Origin: Apostichopus japonicus
Lineage: Eukaryota > Echinodermata > Holothuroidea > Aspidochirotida > Stichopodidae
NCBI RefSeq assembly: GCF_037975245.1
Contig: NC_092575.1
Location: 7,041,001-7,105,000 of the forward strand
Reading direction: 5' to 3'
DNA length: 64,000 nt
In this document: positions 40,001-47,900 of the stretch, one piece after another
Position numbering within the stretch: the stretch's first letter is position 1
How the letters are laid out: each line of letters starts with the position of its first letter
The notes under the pieces: generated by a model
What the model was told of the DNA's origin: nothing
Database searches by the model: none
What the model saw: the letters and a program-made list of their open reading frames with translations, nothing else
Program-made: the position numbers and the translations under genes

Positions 40001-42427
40001 CCTACAGAGTTAGAAAGTATGTTTATAACTGGTCGAGCTTTGCTGAAATTGTCATTATATTTCCAGTTAGCTTCAAAGATCTATGTGTCTAAAGCTGTAT
40101 TTTGCATTGTCTTTGCTATAGTCAGGTGATAGTTTTAATACTTGACCATTGCAGGACTTTAGCATATAGGAACTTGAAAACAATGAATCTGTACCTTTGA
40201 ATCACATTAAAATTGCACCTGAGATAACCATTACACTTCATTGGTTGGCCAAAATCAAAAGATAACATTAAATTGTCACAAAAGTGAGCAAAACCAACAA
40301 TTGCTAATAATTAAGGAGCACACATAGTGTGATGACAACCTAACCATCTCAGTTGCAGGTGGTATACCTGTTACCCAGGTATGTGCGACTATATGGTACT
40401 GTCCAACTGACGCAAAATAAGAGCTTTAATTTGTACTCTGTATTTGTTTCCTCGCACTGCCCCTTCCCATGCATGCTCCCTTCTTATACCCCTCTTACAC
40501 TCTCTCAATTGGTACCATCAAACACCCATTCAACTATCAACCATGCTGCATAGGTTCAGTAATGATGGTTTATTCAGTGGTTGTGTACCCCAAGTGTTAT
40601 GAAGAATCAGCGGCTGATGTTATCGAATCTCCAAGACACGAATGAGTTTGTGTAATTTTTCCGTGGACAAAGCTCGGTGATCAAAGTTACTCGATAAGCT
40701 CAAGTGATAAACATAACCTTCGGTCAATCAAATGTCAAATATTCGCAAAATAAACATAACCTTTGGTCAATCAAATGTCAAATATTCGTCATGCTTTCTT
40801 GTGACTTTTCTCGCTTAAGTCACTTGTTGTATTAAAGTTTCTCCCGTTTCTTTTACCCAAGTGCTTCCTTTCCCCAAATGTTTCCTTCCCAACTTGAGGC
40901 ATTTGAGTGCAATATGTATTTGTTTTTTCTCAATCCTTCTTACTACATTTGCTTTTCCACTTTACCACTGTCTTTTGCTTGTCAAGTTTGTGAAGTTGAA
41001 AGTTAACAGAAAATGCGGTTCTCATTACATCAATTTTTTTTAAGATCTTGTAAATGATGATTACAGTACCATTCCAGTTCATAAACTCTTACTGACAAGA
41101 TGGCTTAACATTTGACAATGAATCTGGCTGGTGGAGACACGTGCCTCCACTCTAGGCGCCAAGTTGTAATGTCAGCCGACCAGTCCCATGTAGAGGGCGA
41201 CACAAACCCAACCATCATCTCTGGTTTATATTGACAGAGATGTTTGTGATGTACCAATTGGCTGGCCAAACAACTAGTATTAAGAAAAGGCTGTTTTGGG
41301 AGATATCCAAGCTCAAAGTCAAGGCTAGGACCTGTCACTAATTATCAATCAGTGATGTCATAGTGCTGTTAGAGTCTGAAATCATTTAATAGCTCTTTGG
41401 TGATCTTTTCCAATTTGTAATGTAGCAATGATGTTAACAGTGTTGACACTGAAAACCACTGCCATCTTTATGTTAGGTTACAAAGTTAATTAATTTCCAT
41501 TAATACAGAAGATAATAAAGATTTTAATTAATAAAGTACCCACCCCCACCCCGTCAAGAAAAGACAAAAAAAAGACAAATATGTGGCCTGATGATGTCAT
41601 ATTGAAACTTGATCAAGTCTTCAGCCTTGTTTGATGACGAACATTAACGCTGTGATATCTATTCGCATAGATCAATAATGCCGTTTGGGCATCTCCTCCA
41701 ACTCGATCCAATTGTGCATGCTATATGAAATACAAGACTATCGTTATTAACATCCCACTGCTGCCACCGTTATCCCACTACTGACACCGGGATCCCACTG
41801 CTGCCACCTGGATCCCACTGCTGCCACCATGTTGTGTTAAAAAACTTTATATCACAACTTCCCATGAACTCTTTCACATTGTTAATTTGTTAAAGCAATA
41901 CAGTTAATAATGAGACACCGCATGCCACTTCTGTCACCAGTTCAAAAGATCGACTGGTATTCCCAGTGAGATAAACGCAGGAAGTGAATAGATGCAATGC
42001 ACCTGCACGCTAAACTAACACAGCTTGGTGCATTTCAAGCAGTTGTGTTAGATATGGCTTGAATAGTGAAGAGAAGTGTAGTAACTTACCAGAATTAATA
42101 TATAATTATTTCCTTTCAAGTGTTAGCTTCCCATGAGAGCTGGCAGTGACAAATATATCTGTTGGTGCAGAATCATTCTTAATACAACAGTAGAAGTTGG
42201 TAGACATTGCTTGACAATATTAGCACGCCTATTGACTTTGCAACAAAGCAAAGAACATACCAAAATCGATTAACACCCATCAGTTAACAATAACGAATCT
42301 TTAATCAGCATTTTTCAAATATCTTGTTTCCCCAAATAGGAAAGCCCATAAATTGGAGATGAAGAAAAAGGAACCAATCAAAACACCCAACGGCGACATT
42401 CCCAAGGTGAACGTGAAAAAGGTTTAG
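1467..42427 (+). CDS. NOS: Nitric oxide synthase (24 exons, N-terminus outside window)
   Basis: The spliced product converts L-arginine to NO and citrulline using NADPH and O2. Residues are numbered from the first one seen. The oxygenase domain (1-380) has the zinc motif C4-x4-C9, the heme ligand C88 in [10 protein letters not shown], the substrate-binding E265 in GWYMETEIG, and a pterin/dimer segment near [21 protein letters not shown] basic amphipathic calmodulin helix (about 398-425) follows. The FMN domain (about 430-610) has [10 protein letters not shown] and [14 protein letters not shown], with an autoinhibitory insert at about 505-545. The reductase (684-1085) has [29 protein letters not shown] and [11 protein letters not shown] 137-residue tail ends at TAG 42425-42427. 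Twenty-four exons join in phase (3,669 nt including stop). It is most like constitutive nNOS-type enzymes because the insert is present. Any PDZ domain would lie left of the window and cannot be judged. Exons are listed separately. Confidence 0.97.
1731..3034. mobile_element. Foldback element with 52-bp satellite arms
   Basis: The two ends are inverted repeats: GTACGGAAGCGTAGAAGG at 1731 and its complement ending at 3034. The match extends about 130 bp inward with few differences. Inside, 52-bp tandem units (core gtcaaaatgacaaaattccg) run in one orientation to about 2440 and in the reverse complement from there to about 2930. AGAA flanks both sides (1727-1730 and 3035-3038), a possible 4-bp target duplication. 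There is no transposase frame, so it is non-autonomous. Confidence 0.85.
3599..3652 (+). repeat. G-rich tract, quadruplex-prone
   Basis: At least eight runs of four or more G separated by single A or TA, for example gggggaggggg, in NOS intron 1. The spacing fits G-quadruplex rules. Confidence 0.75.
4097..4259 (+). CDS. NOS: NOS exon 2: heme-ligand cysteine
   Basis: It encodes residues 44-98. [13 protein letters not shown] contains the proximal heme thiolate, Cys88, with codon tgt at 4227-4229. The acceptor is tttcag and the donor is gtgaat. The donor is followed at once by a long TA microsatellite. Confidence 0.97.
4264..4634. repeat. TA microsatellite interrupted by a tRNA B-box-like fragment
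   Basis: Long (TA)n runs with interspersed taggcctata begin five bases after exon 2. At 4547-4575 the complement contains GGTTCGAATCC, a perfect RNA polymerase III B box, suggesting a SINE remnant on the minus strand. Confidence 0.65.
4635..6849. other. Rest of NOS intron 2
   Basis: It contains a 46-bp tandem duplication at 5649-5740 (core agtggaagtggaaaattcag), AT-rich spacer and a G10 run near 6520. Open frames on both strands are short and have no recognisable domain. Confidence 0.6.
5649..5740. repeat. 46-bp tandem duplication
   Basis: Two identical adjacent copies starting cttttagtggaagtgg, lying in NOS intron 2. Confidence 0.9.
6850..6941 (+). CDS. NOS: NOS exon 3
   Basis: It encodes [20 protein letters not shown] and onward to NKGNLR, a highly conserved oxygenase segment. 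The acceptor is ccttcag and the donor is gtaaga. It runs from phase 0 to phase 2. Confidence 0.96.
6942..9682. other. NOS intron 3
   Basis: It holds a diverged tandem duplication at about 7260-7620 (each copy with C-rich text, then attaag-tttactgg and cagaggcc), a G12 run near 8723, a tandem pair at about 8968-9075 (caccaatatg-acactgtag) and a G11 run near 9123. No gene is seen. Confidence 0.6.
9683..9824 (+). CDS. NOS: NOS exon 4
   Basis: It encodes [20 protein letters not shown] and [19 protein letters not shown], the conserved oxygenase core. The acceptor is catttcag and the donor is gtaaga. It ends in phase 0. Confidence 0.97.
9825..13752. other. NOS intron 4
   Basis: It contains an agctagct-rich patch near 11630-11715, an A-rich tract at about 12185-12255 and the 25-bp minisatellite at 13110-13385. 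No coding evidence is seen. Confidence 0.6.
13110..13385. repeat. 25-bp minisatellite
   Basis: Ten copies plus a partial of ctgacaccatatcttgatac with a ccactt spacer. Because the unit is not a multiple of three and lacks stops, the complement is open in several frames, which creates spurious 107-181 residue frames. Confidence 0.92.
13753..13892 (+). CDS. NOS: NOS exon 5
   Basis: It encodes [20 protein letters not shown] and [20 protein letters not shown], matching the oxygenase segment that lies before the substrate site. The acceptor is ttcccag and the donor is gtgagt. It runs from phase 0 to phase 2. Confidence 0.97.
14294..14468 (+). CDS. NOS: NOS exon 6: arginine-binding glutamate
   Basis: It encodes residues 223-281. 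[15 protein letters not shown] carries the invariant Glu (E265) that binds the L-arginine guanidinium in known NOS structures. The acceptor is gtatag and the donor is gtgagc. Confidence 0.97.
14604..14842 (+). mobile_element. tRNA-derived SINE, family A, diverged copy
   Basis: It shares with 19211-19460 the order ggttaacgc-ggtgcctt, aaggtcccc, attaatgtatgtcgtcc, atcatggacgttaaa, gagactgacttcggt and a catacatacat tail. Its A box is truncated and its B box degenerate. It lies in NOS intron 6. Confidence 0.85.
14945..15046 (+). CDS. NOS: NOS exon 7
   Basis: It encodes 34 residues, [20 protein letters not shown] to HSFQ, in phase 0-0. It fits the helical segment that follows the substrate loop in the oxygenase domain. 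The acceptor is ttgcag and the donor is gttggt. Confidence 0.95.
15047..16436. other. NOS intron 7
   Basis: It includes a 17-bp triplet repeat at about 15518-15565 (gaaaccggacagtcgtg) and the variable repeat at 15950-16350. Confidence 0.65.
15950..16350. repeat. Degenerate acacaagtcatatgttt array
   Basis: About 16-20 loosely spaced copies of a 17-25 bp motif (acacatacaagtcatatg) with many indels. The plus strand frames are open through much of it but encode only repeat text. Confidence 0.85.
16437..16631 (+). CDS. NOS: NOS exon 8: pterin/dimer segment
   Basis: It encodes 65 residues with [35 protein letters not shown] and PVFHQEM. This is the tryptophan-rich region that stacks on tetrahydrobiopterin and forms the dimer interface. 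It is phase 0-0. The acceptor ccgcag lies after a C-rich tract. Confidence 0.97.
16632..18045. other. NOS introns 8 and 9
   Basis: They flank exon 9. Intron 9 starts with a purine-rich repeat (gttaaaaagagggggatgg, about two and a half copies at 17162-17235) immediately after the donor. The rest is AT-rich or C-rich spacer. Confidence 0.6.
17069..17160 (+). CDS. NOS: NOS exon 9: calmodulin-binding start
   Basis: It encodes [16 protein letters not shown] and then the basic run [15 protein letters not shown]. Together with the start of exon 10 ([16 protein letters not shown]) this forms the canonical NOS calmodulin helix between the oxygenase and reductase halves. The acceptor is tctcag and the donor is gtaagt. 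Confidence 0.96.
18046..18190 (+). CDS. NOS: NOS exon 10: calmodulin helix end and FMN phosphate loop
   Basis: It encodes [19 protein letters not shown], then the FMN phosphate loop [14 protein letters not shown], then [12 protein letters not shown]. It is nearly identical to nNOS-type sequences. The acceptor is tttcag and the donor is gttcgt. Confidence 0.97.
18191..18971. other. NOS intron 10
   Basis: It holds dispersed repeat copy 1 (18366-18490) and a run of about 17 C near 18836. No other feature is seen. Confidence 0.6.
18366..18490. mobile_element. Short dispersed repeat with hairpin (copy 1)
   Basis: It carries the hairpin GATCCTGCTAGGATC inside tgaagaa...gaaacgtcaggcc, then ctctagtggataagcagttt. 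It is nearly identical to 22079-22195. Related agaaatatattt sequences flank it (18353 and 18491), possibly a target duplication. The motif recalls sequences around Penelope-like retroelements; that is a guess from memory. Confidence 0.65.
18972..19076 (+). CDS. NOS: NOS exon 11: FMN domain
   Basis: It encodes 35 residues including [20 protein letters not shown] and NGDPPENGE, the second FMN-binding loop. It is phase 0-0. The acceptor is tttacag and the donor is gtgaga. Confidence 0.97.
19211..19460 (+). mobile_element. tRNA-derived SINE, family A, intact promoter
   Basis: The A box TTAGCTCAGTGGTTAACG (about 19214) and B box GGTTCGAGTC (about 19259) sit at tRNA spacing. A tRNA-unrelated body and a catacatacat tail follow. 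It lies in NOS intron 11. Confidence 0.88.
19839..19894 (+). CDS. NOS: NOS exon 12: short exon before the autoinhibitory insert
   Basis: This 56-nt exon encodes [18 protein letters not shown] and leads into the insert. The acceptor is cctgcag and the donor is gtatga, ending in phase 2. The next intron (about 6.6 kb) is the longest in the gene within this window. Confidence 0.93.
21180..21620. repeat. 61-bp tandem repeat array
   Basis: About seven copies with core ttatacacatgttacaacac and ggcttttagatatattaagt. More decayed copies extend to about 21800. Confidence 0.9.
22013..22195. mobile_element. Dispersed hairpin repeat (copy 2) with inverted fragment
   Basis: A forward copy at 22079-22195 matches 18372-18490. 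A reversed fragment at 22013-22062 (ggcctgacgtttcgatcc) precedes it, making a near-perfect palindrome around 22070. Confidence 0.8.
26508..26621 (+). CDS. NOS: NOS exon 13: autoinhibitory insert cassette
   Basis: This 114-nt exon, phase 2 to phase 2, encodes [18 protein letters not shown] onward to [10 protein letters not shown]. The insert is basic and serine-rich and about as long as in nNOS. In constitutive NOS it slows electron transfer until calmodulin binds. Its length is a multiple of three, so skipping it keeps the frame. The acceptor is taacag and the donor is gtaaat. Confidence 0.92.
26622..27267. other. NOS intron 13
   Basis: It is dominated by an (AT)-rich region at about 26860-27020 made of aataatatatgaat variants. 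A ttaa repeat lies at about 26778-26797. Confidence 0.65.
27268..27442 (+). CDS. NOS: NOS exon 14: FMN domain
   Basis: It encodes [20 protein letters not shown] and [31 protein letters not shown] is the third flavodoxin loop. The last 39 nt of the exon, its donor and about 46 nt of intron are tandemly repeated downstream (27404-27752). Confidence 0.97.
27404..27752 (+). repeat. NOS: Tandem duplication of the exon 14 end and its splice donor
   Basis: Units of 85-88 bp start at 27404, 27489, 27577 and 27665. The first includes the last 39 nt of exon 14. Copies 2 and 3 keep aaggtatttt (gt at 27528 and 27616); copy 4 has lost it (aagttactg). Confidence 0.93.
28279..28502 (+). CDS. NOS: NOS exon 15: FMN to FAD hinge
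   Basis: It encodes [20 protein letters not shown], then a variable connecting segment, then [20 protein letters not shown]. The exon tail with its donor (ccacgtaagaca) recurs twice in the intron. It ends in phase 2. Confidence 0.95.
28490..28735 (+). repeat. NOS: Tandem duplication of the exon 15 end and its splice donor
   Basis: Units of 106-110 bp start at 28490, 28600 and 28706, each with ccacgtaagacagactt. Between copies lies gatttgcag, an acceptor-like site. This creates two 38-nt pseudoexon candidates, 28575-28612 and 28681-28718. Confidence 0.92.
28935..29530 (+). repeat. 91-bp array carrying 3' splice-site-like sequences
   Basis: About six or seven copies, several nearly identical. 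Each contains tttttattcttgcag and tcagcttttgcag, both strong acceptor look-alikes. It lies in intron 15, upstream of the real exon 16 acceptor at 29805. Confidence 0.9.
29806..29999 (+). CDS. NOS: NOS exon 16: FAD domain
   Basis: It encodes [20 protein letters not shown] then [18 protein letters not shown] and [15 protein letters not shown] is the usual start of the NOS FAD domain. The donor gtaagaag is copied downstream in a 17-bp direct repeat around a SINE. It ends in phase 1. Confidence 0.96.
30013..30332 (+). mobile_element. tRNA-derived SINE, family B, flanked by direct repeats
   Basis: From about 30033 it has an A-box-like segment (tggccacttggcttaggcg) and B box GGTTCGATTCC (30088). 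The tail (taaagcaccttgagacc, ataaagcgctatag) is like that of SINEs moved by L2/CR1-type LINEs. The 17-bp repeat ttaggtaagaagaagaa occurs at 29996-30012 and 30333-30349; about 20 bp of AT sequence separates the left copy from the SINE start. Confidence 0.87.
30609..30778 (+). CDS. NOS: NOS exon 17: connecting/FAD domain
   Basis: It encodes [37 protein letters not shown] and [24 protein letters not shown] is a conserved NOS/CPR connecting-domain segment. The acceptor is ttacag and the donor is gtaaat. Confidence 0.96.
30779..31791. other. NOS intron 17 with a GAT/GGT microsatellite
   Basis: A long (ATG)n tract at about 30989-31052 grades into gatggtgatggtgg up to about 31145. The rest is AT-rich. 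Confidence 0.8.
31792..32002 (+). CDS. NOS: NOS exon 18: FAD isoalloxazine motif
   Basis: It encodes [19 protein letters not shown], then [20 protein letters not shown], then [20 protein letters not shown] is the diagnostic FAD-contact motif. The acceptor is cacag and the donor is gtcagt, ending in phase 1. Confidence 0.97.
32683..32770 (+). CDS. NOS: NOS exon 19: FAD diphosphate motif
   Basis: It encodes [20 protein letters not shown] and [16 protein letters not shown] contacts the FAD pyrophosphate in this family. The acceptor is attcacag and the donor is gtaagg. Confidence 0.96.
33390..33681 (+). CDS. NOS: NOS exon 20: NADPH-binding core
   Basis: This is the longest exon at 292 nt. It encodes [38 protein letters not shown] and [34 protein letters not shown] is the NADPH-binding signature. 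The acceptor is atctag and the donor is gtgggt. It is more GC-rich than its surroundings. Confidence 0.97.
34660..34851 (+). CDS. NOS: NOS exon 21: NADPH domain
   Basis: It encodes [38 protein letters not shown] and [19 protein letters not shown]-x-SMA is the second nicotinamide-nucleotide motif. It is phase 0-0. The acceptor is ccacag and the donor is gtaaga. Confidence 0.97.
34852..37692. other. NOS intron 21, pyrimidine-rich on the plus strand
   Basis: From about 34880 to 37380 the plus strand is strongly T/C biased (tctctctt, ctttctttcttg). At about 36780-37130 four diverged units of about 100 bp contain gaagtttcttcc and ggttgtgttcat. The minus-strand frame of 162 residues at 35125-35613 has no recognised domain. 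Confidence 0.7.
37693..37926 (+). CDS. NOS: NOS exon 22: reductase end and start of long tail
   Basis: It begins with [19 protein letters not shown], where mammalian NOS has its last conserved block. It then runs 59 residues into a tail not recognisable from vertebrate NOS ([19 protein letters not shown], then a Gln/Asn/Asp-rich stretch, then [13 protein letters not shown]). The donor is gtgagt. Without splicing, the frame stays open into a 12-bp tandem repeat. Confidence 0.93.
37940..38310 (+). repeat. 12-bp tandem repeat agtatgcgtatt
   Basis: About 25-30 variable copies begin some 15-40 nt after the exon 22 donor. The unit is a multiple of three without stops, so it encodes repeated Ile-Ser-Met-Arg on the plus strand. 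Confidence 0.9.
38311..39727. other. Rest of NOS intron 22
   Basis: AT-rich spacer with C-rich and cacaca tracts near 38855-38890. No feature is supported. Confidence 0.5.
39728..39876 (+). CDS. NOS: NOS exon 23: extended C-terminal tail
   Basis: It encodes [32 protein letters not shown] and [18 protein letters not shown], a basic patch followed by an acidic amphipathic helix. The acceptor is ttttag and the donor is gtaatc, and phase fits exons 22 and 24. Without splicing, a TAA falls right at the donor. It is assigned by frame, splice sites and position, since I know no homologue of this tail. Confidence 0.8.
39877..42339. other. NOS intron 23
   Basis: It holds a 38-bp tandem pair at about 40708-40790 (ataacctt-ggtcaatcaaat) and an 18-bp repeat of four copies at about 41752-41830 (cccactgctgccacc). 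Confidence 0.65.
42340..42427 (+). CDS. NOS: NOS exon 24: last coding exon and stop
   Basis: It encodes [18 protein letters not shown] and [10 protein letters not shown], ending at TAG 42425-42427. It is lysine-rich. The acceptor is aaatag and the phase matches exon 23. It is a short terminal exon whose support is splice phase and its position after exon 23. Confidence 0.78.
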
Positions 42428-44774
42428 TACGTAGAAACAAACTGGATGCTTTTGTCGATGGGATGGTCTTTGAGATCAGTTTGAGATCTACGGTTCATCA
42501 TCTTCATCTTCTCCAGCCGGTCTCCTCTGATAGATTGAGAATATAGACCAACACTATAGTGACCTCTGACCTGTCGGGGTCGATGAATTAACGAAGCGAG
42601 GGGCGAAAGGAATTAGCTGAGAGGAATGACTGGGTGTGTGTGTCTTGGGAAGCTGTAAAAAATTTGCAACATGAAGAAGATGTTTGTTTTTAAATATTGC
42701 TTCGTAATCTCCACTTTTTCACAGATTTTAAATGTTTGAAACCTCTGAGCACAAAAAAAAGTATAAGGAAAAACATGACATGAAAAGGCCAAAAACCCCA
42801 TTTAGACATGGAATAAAAAAAAGAAGGAATTGTCGACAAGTTGCAGATTTTACTGTACAGAAACTCATGGCAACATTATATTATCTGTTACAAATTTACA
42901 TATTTGTGAATATTTACTCTTCTTCAGCTTTGGTATTTTTTTTTACCATAATTATATATGACTGTATGAATCTTTGTCTTAAGCTCAATCGAGCCAAATA
43001 TTGTGTGGTTTTTTTTGCTTCAAGTATTACAAAAAACAATTCGAGAAAGAAAAGAAAAGAGAAAAAAAAAAATCATATGGCTTTCGAAAAATGTTTGGAA
43101 TATTTCCTTTTATAACCTCTTTTGTACATATTCAATTAAAACATAAGTAACGTGCAGTGAAAATTAAAAGTGTAGCTTCCGTGTTTCATACAAGGACTTT
43201 AAGGCTGTCAACACACAATACAAGTTCAGTTGTCAAGTAGTCATTAATGCATATTATAGCCAAATTCTCATGTAGCTGTTGAATGATTGGGGGTAGGGAT
43301 GGGGGGTGGGATGGGGGGGTAGGTTGTATAATGCCTTTTGAATTGTATCAAGAAGATGTGGAGTTACTTTTCATGACGTTTAAAAAAAGGAGAGAAATGT
43401 TGAGAAAATCAATTTCTAAGTCGTGTGTTGAGCAATATGTCATTCGTTTCTACCAGTGGTGTTTATCAAAACTATTCAAAAATATTCATATACATATATA
43501 TAGTATAAATATATCATCTAAATGAAGTTAACAAGCTCTGTAGTAAATTATTATGGATTTGATTGGTTGATTGAATTTTAAATTTAGTTGGTGGTGAATT
43601 CATATCCACAGTGAAGGTAAATAAATAATGGTTTTCTTTCATCTAGCCAAAAAGACAAAAAAAATTGGGTTGCCAATAAAAAACAAGAAAAAAAAACGAA
43701 AAAAAAACAACCGGAAAATGTTTTTAATAGTCAAATTAAGATGGGCATGGTGGCAATCGCAAGCATTCCTACTTTCAGGCAGGTTTGGTTCGTTCAAATT
43801 TATCACATGTTTGACTTGTAATCTTTTCTTCTCTTCTACTTGTATACAAACACTTTTTAATTATTTTCTCTGTAGATGTATTAAGGTTGTAAAAAATGAT
43901 TAAACCATGTCAAATTTGACCCGGATGAATGAGACATTGCAAATATGGAAAAGATGTGGAAATTGTACTAAATGTGAGGATTTAATGTTTATTTGTAGGA
44001 AGTTTCTTTTTTTTGCTGTGAGGATATTTCTTTTCTTGTTTTTCATCTTGATGTTACAAAAAGTTTGAATTAACACCGACCGTTATTATGAGACCATCAG
44101 AATGTAAAAAAAAATGTTTCACCGCTCTCGGCCGATGGGGAGTTTTCTTAATTGCCGTTAAAACTTTGAAACAAAAGTCGCTGTTTAACGATGTATTTAA
44201 AATACAGACATAATCAGTATTAAAAAAGGTGATTCTTTAACATCGACATCACACAGAATATTTGTAATTTGTTTAACTAATGTTTGACCTTTGCTTGTAA
44301 AAAGGAGAAAGATTCGCTTGCCTATATGTCTAGTACAGTGTCACTCCGTTGTTTGGTGGTTGTCAGAAACAACAAGCTTTTAGAAAAGCCAATTCTCTTG
44401 GGGAGATTGTTTTTGGTCGAAAAGTTCAAATTACTTTTTCATAGATGTAAGATAACTGTATCAAATATTGATGTTATTTAAAACTTTATCACAGCCGAAG
44501 CAAAAAAACGAGCGTGTCAAAAGGTGTTTAAGATCGGGTAGTGCCCTTTTAAACAGCCAGTTCTGATGTGTTCTTATTTTAATTTTGTTGGTTACCTTTT
44601 TTTCTTTTTTTCTCTTCTGTTTTTGGAAATTGTAAATAACGGTATATAAAAAGCCAGATTTATTTATGAGAATGTAAATGTTTAGAAAGAATGTTTGATA
44701 TGAGAGAGACAGAGGATAAGAGTTGAGATGTGATCGCAAGGAACTGAAGGGAACTTAACATAGAGAGAAAAGCA

Positions 44775-44925
44775 CAAACTCTCAGCAGGTGGATGGAGTC
44801 GACATATGTTAGCCGACTCCATGAGGTTCAGGGGGTGGATGGAGTCGACCTATGTTAGCTAACCTCATGAGGTTCAACAGGTGGATGAAGTCGACATTTG
44901 CTAGCCGACTCCATAAAGTGTAGGT
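44775..44925. repeat. Triplicated unit of about 50 bp with inverted parts
   Basis: Three copies of ggtggatggagtcgac, then atgttagccgactccatgag. Each copy contains self-complementary gagtcgac and gactcca parts that could form a hairpin. Confidence 0.8.
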
Positions 44926-47900
44926 AAATGTGTTTTGTCAAAGAACAGCAAGTTAAATGCAATAGGCAAACATTGTCAGATTCATAAATTATTTCGTTCA
45001 TACATTTCTCGTTTCAAAAATTTCGAGATAGAAAAGAAGAATAGCGTGTTTATTTATATCCATCTGCTAGAAGTTCATTTTAGCTCAAAGGAAAGACATC
45101 CTGTCACTTAAAAAAACCATGAAGTCTTTTTTTTTTTTTTTCATTTGTTTTGTTTTAGGGTTTTTTGTGCATTTCATCTGGATTGTCCCAGTGCGAAAGC
45201 AGAAAATGTAAAATGACCTACAAATTCTGTTTTTTTTTCCTTAAAATATTTGAAAAGCTTGAATATGGATGGAGAGGGTTTTGCAGGGTACAGAAGGCTA
45301 TTTTAATGTACCAGTGGTTTGCTTGGATACCTCTGGGTTCACATTTTCATCTTGTACGACAGTTATTTTAACCGACCCCATTGGGGACCATCAACCGACA
45401 TTCTTTAAGAGATTCAATGCAAGATGAAAGAACATTTCTCATCAATTAGGAATTAACTCTTTCAATTGTTAATGAACCTTTTGCTCTCTGTTTTAGCAGC
45501 TCTATTTTCTTGTCTTAATTGATGATTTGCATATACATGGATTCTAGCAGTATATACTGGTAAAATTGCCATAGAAATGCCCATCAACTCATTTTTCTAA
45601 TTAAAACTCATTCTGGAGACATGTTTAATTAATACCATCCTATCCCAGCTGCAGACTACCATGCTGGTCATTTGACTGTTATTACCCGCAACAGACATTT
45701 GTCAGAGGGCTGTTTTGTTAATGGGGTCGTGGGGGGGGAGGGGGGCAGGAGGGAGGGAAGTCCCTAATTGTGGTCCTTGAAGATTCTCTGTGCTGCTAGA
45801 GTTAACAAATGTAACATTTTAGAGACAGGAGCAGATGACATCACCCTGGAAAGGTATTTCTGCAAAATGTTAAAAAAAAATACCATCTTTTGCTATAAAA
45901 ATGATAGACATGTAATGGATGATAGTTTTGCATCTAGAAGAAAAAATCCATGATTGAATCAACATCATCGATACTCATAATAGTGAAGTGATGCTGTAAA
46001 AATATTGAAGATTTGACTTATACCTGATGCGGGTGAATTATTATTTTTTTTTTCCTGTGATACAATTATCACATTAATCAGATTGATTCAGACTGAGAAC
46101 AAAGACCTAATTGTTATCAGATCGGAAGGATCTCTTCTCTCCCTTCCAGACCCCCCCCCCCCACAAGTCATATCAGAAGACACTTTCATAGATATCACTT
46201 CTTTAATTACCTTTTTATGTCCAATCATTCCATTCGTTCTTGATTAATATTTTTTCCAGCTGTAACATTCCGTTTCTCTTCTAGCTCTTCGGTTTGTTTT
46301 ATTTCCCGTCTTCTTTTTCGTTTATATTCTCAACAAAATACTGGCCCCAAATATGCTTCTTATTTGGGGTGTGCAAGCTCCATTTGACCTAATTGGTCTC
46401 AATGTGTACAAAGGCATCAACTAATTAGCCCCCTGCTCTCTCAAAAAAGTAACACAAGAATCCTTTTTTTGAAAGCAGGAAAATTTGATTTGCAGATGAT
46501 TTGATTTGCAGACCTAGTTTGCACGCTATGTATTGGTTTTTTTTTTACTCTTTGTAATAAAATTATGAAAGAGGAAATTGGTACGAATATGCAATTGCAT
46601 AGAATTATACCCTGCTCTCTTCTAGAGGGTCCCTTTAAGCCTGCTCCCCAAGTAAACTGAGGTTTGAGACCTTCATCCTCTGTTTAAGGTCCCAAAACTC
46701 TGCATTCAAATAGTTTGAACAAATTTTAAATTCTGCAAGCACTTTTTCAATGCACCAGTCATGTCATGTTAGTTTTTTATCTCCATGAAAATATCGATTG
46801 TGGTCGTTCTCAAAATTAAGATAAATATGAGTAGCTTTACCTGAGACTATGTCACAGTCTCTGAAATTACAGCCATCTTTCTTGGTAATTTTAGTGTGTA
46901 ATGTTGAATCGCTAATACAACCCATATCATTAAAGTTTAGGCTAATAAATATGAATAGTTGTGAAAATAAACATATATCAAAATAATAGCTACAAGTCCA
47001 CTTTCGGAGGTATTGTAACGGTCATACGCGTCTCGTTTGACCAAATTACCATACAGGAGACATAATAATGCTGTGTGCCCTATTAGGATAGCAACAGTTG
47101 TCAACACAATGTTTCACACATTTATTTTTTAGTCATTTAAAATCAATGACGTTTCTTTCCCATTTGCTTCAAGTATAAACTTTTCGGTGTTTTTCAAATT
47201 TTTTTTTTTAAATAATATTTTCTGGTAATGGGTTATCCATCAAAAATTGAATAAAAGAGTGGTAATGGCAGCCCAGAATTCTGGAGCTGGTTTCCATGAC
47301 GATGTTAACTCATGTTAAATCTGTTTTCATATTTAACATAATATATATTTGGTTGGCTAATGCCTGGTTTCATATTATCCTTAGATTTTAGTCTTTCGCT
47401 AATGGTAGATTTAATAAATAACACTTTCTGTGAGAGGTCAAGTTTTCAACTATAACTAATTAAATGCCTTTCAAAACTTTTGTTTCCTTCATGTTTTTCA
47501 AAACAATCCATTAAACTTTGTTTGCTGTTTTATTAAAAAATAATATTCACCTGTTTCTAAATTACTTCTTGTCACATTTAATCCAATCGACACTTTCTTA
47601 AAACCAAAAAGAAAGAACGAAAAAATAATTTCTACATATCTTTACTGTGTATTCCGTGGTGTGTATTCCTTGTGTATTCGTTGGTGTGTATCCAGTTTAA
47701 AAATTAAGATACCAGTTCATCTTGTAGATTTGAAAATATGTGCATGTTTGCAAAAATTATAAACTCTCAATTTTTTTTTTTATAGGGAAATGGTTTTTCC
47801 TGTAGATGATCGGATTATACTCTCTGATGAACGTAAACGTAATTCTTAAGCTTTTGAATGTCATCACAATATCCATATCCTTATAAATACCACCGGACAT

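Noticed and set aside
42398-42427. PDZ-binding C-terminus on NOS (ends VNVKKV)
   Set aside because: It ends in Val, but the -2 position is Lys rather than Ser/Thr or a hydrophobic residue, so no standard PDZ-ligand class fits.
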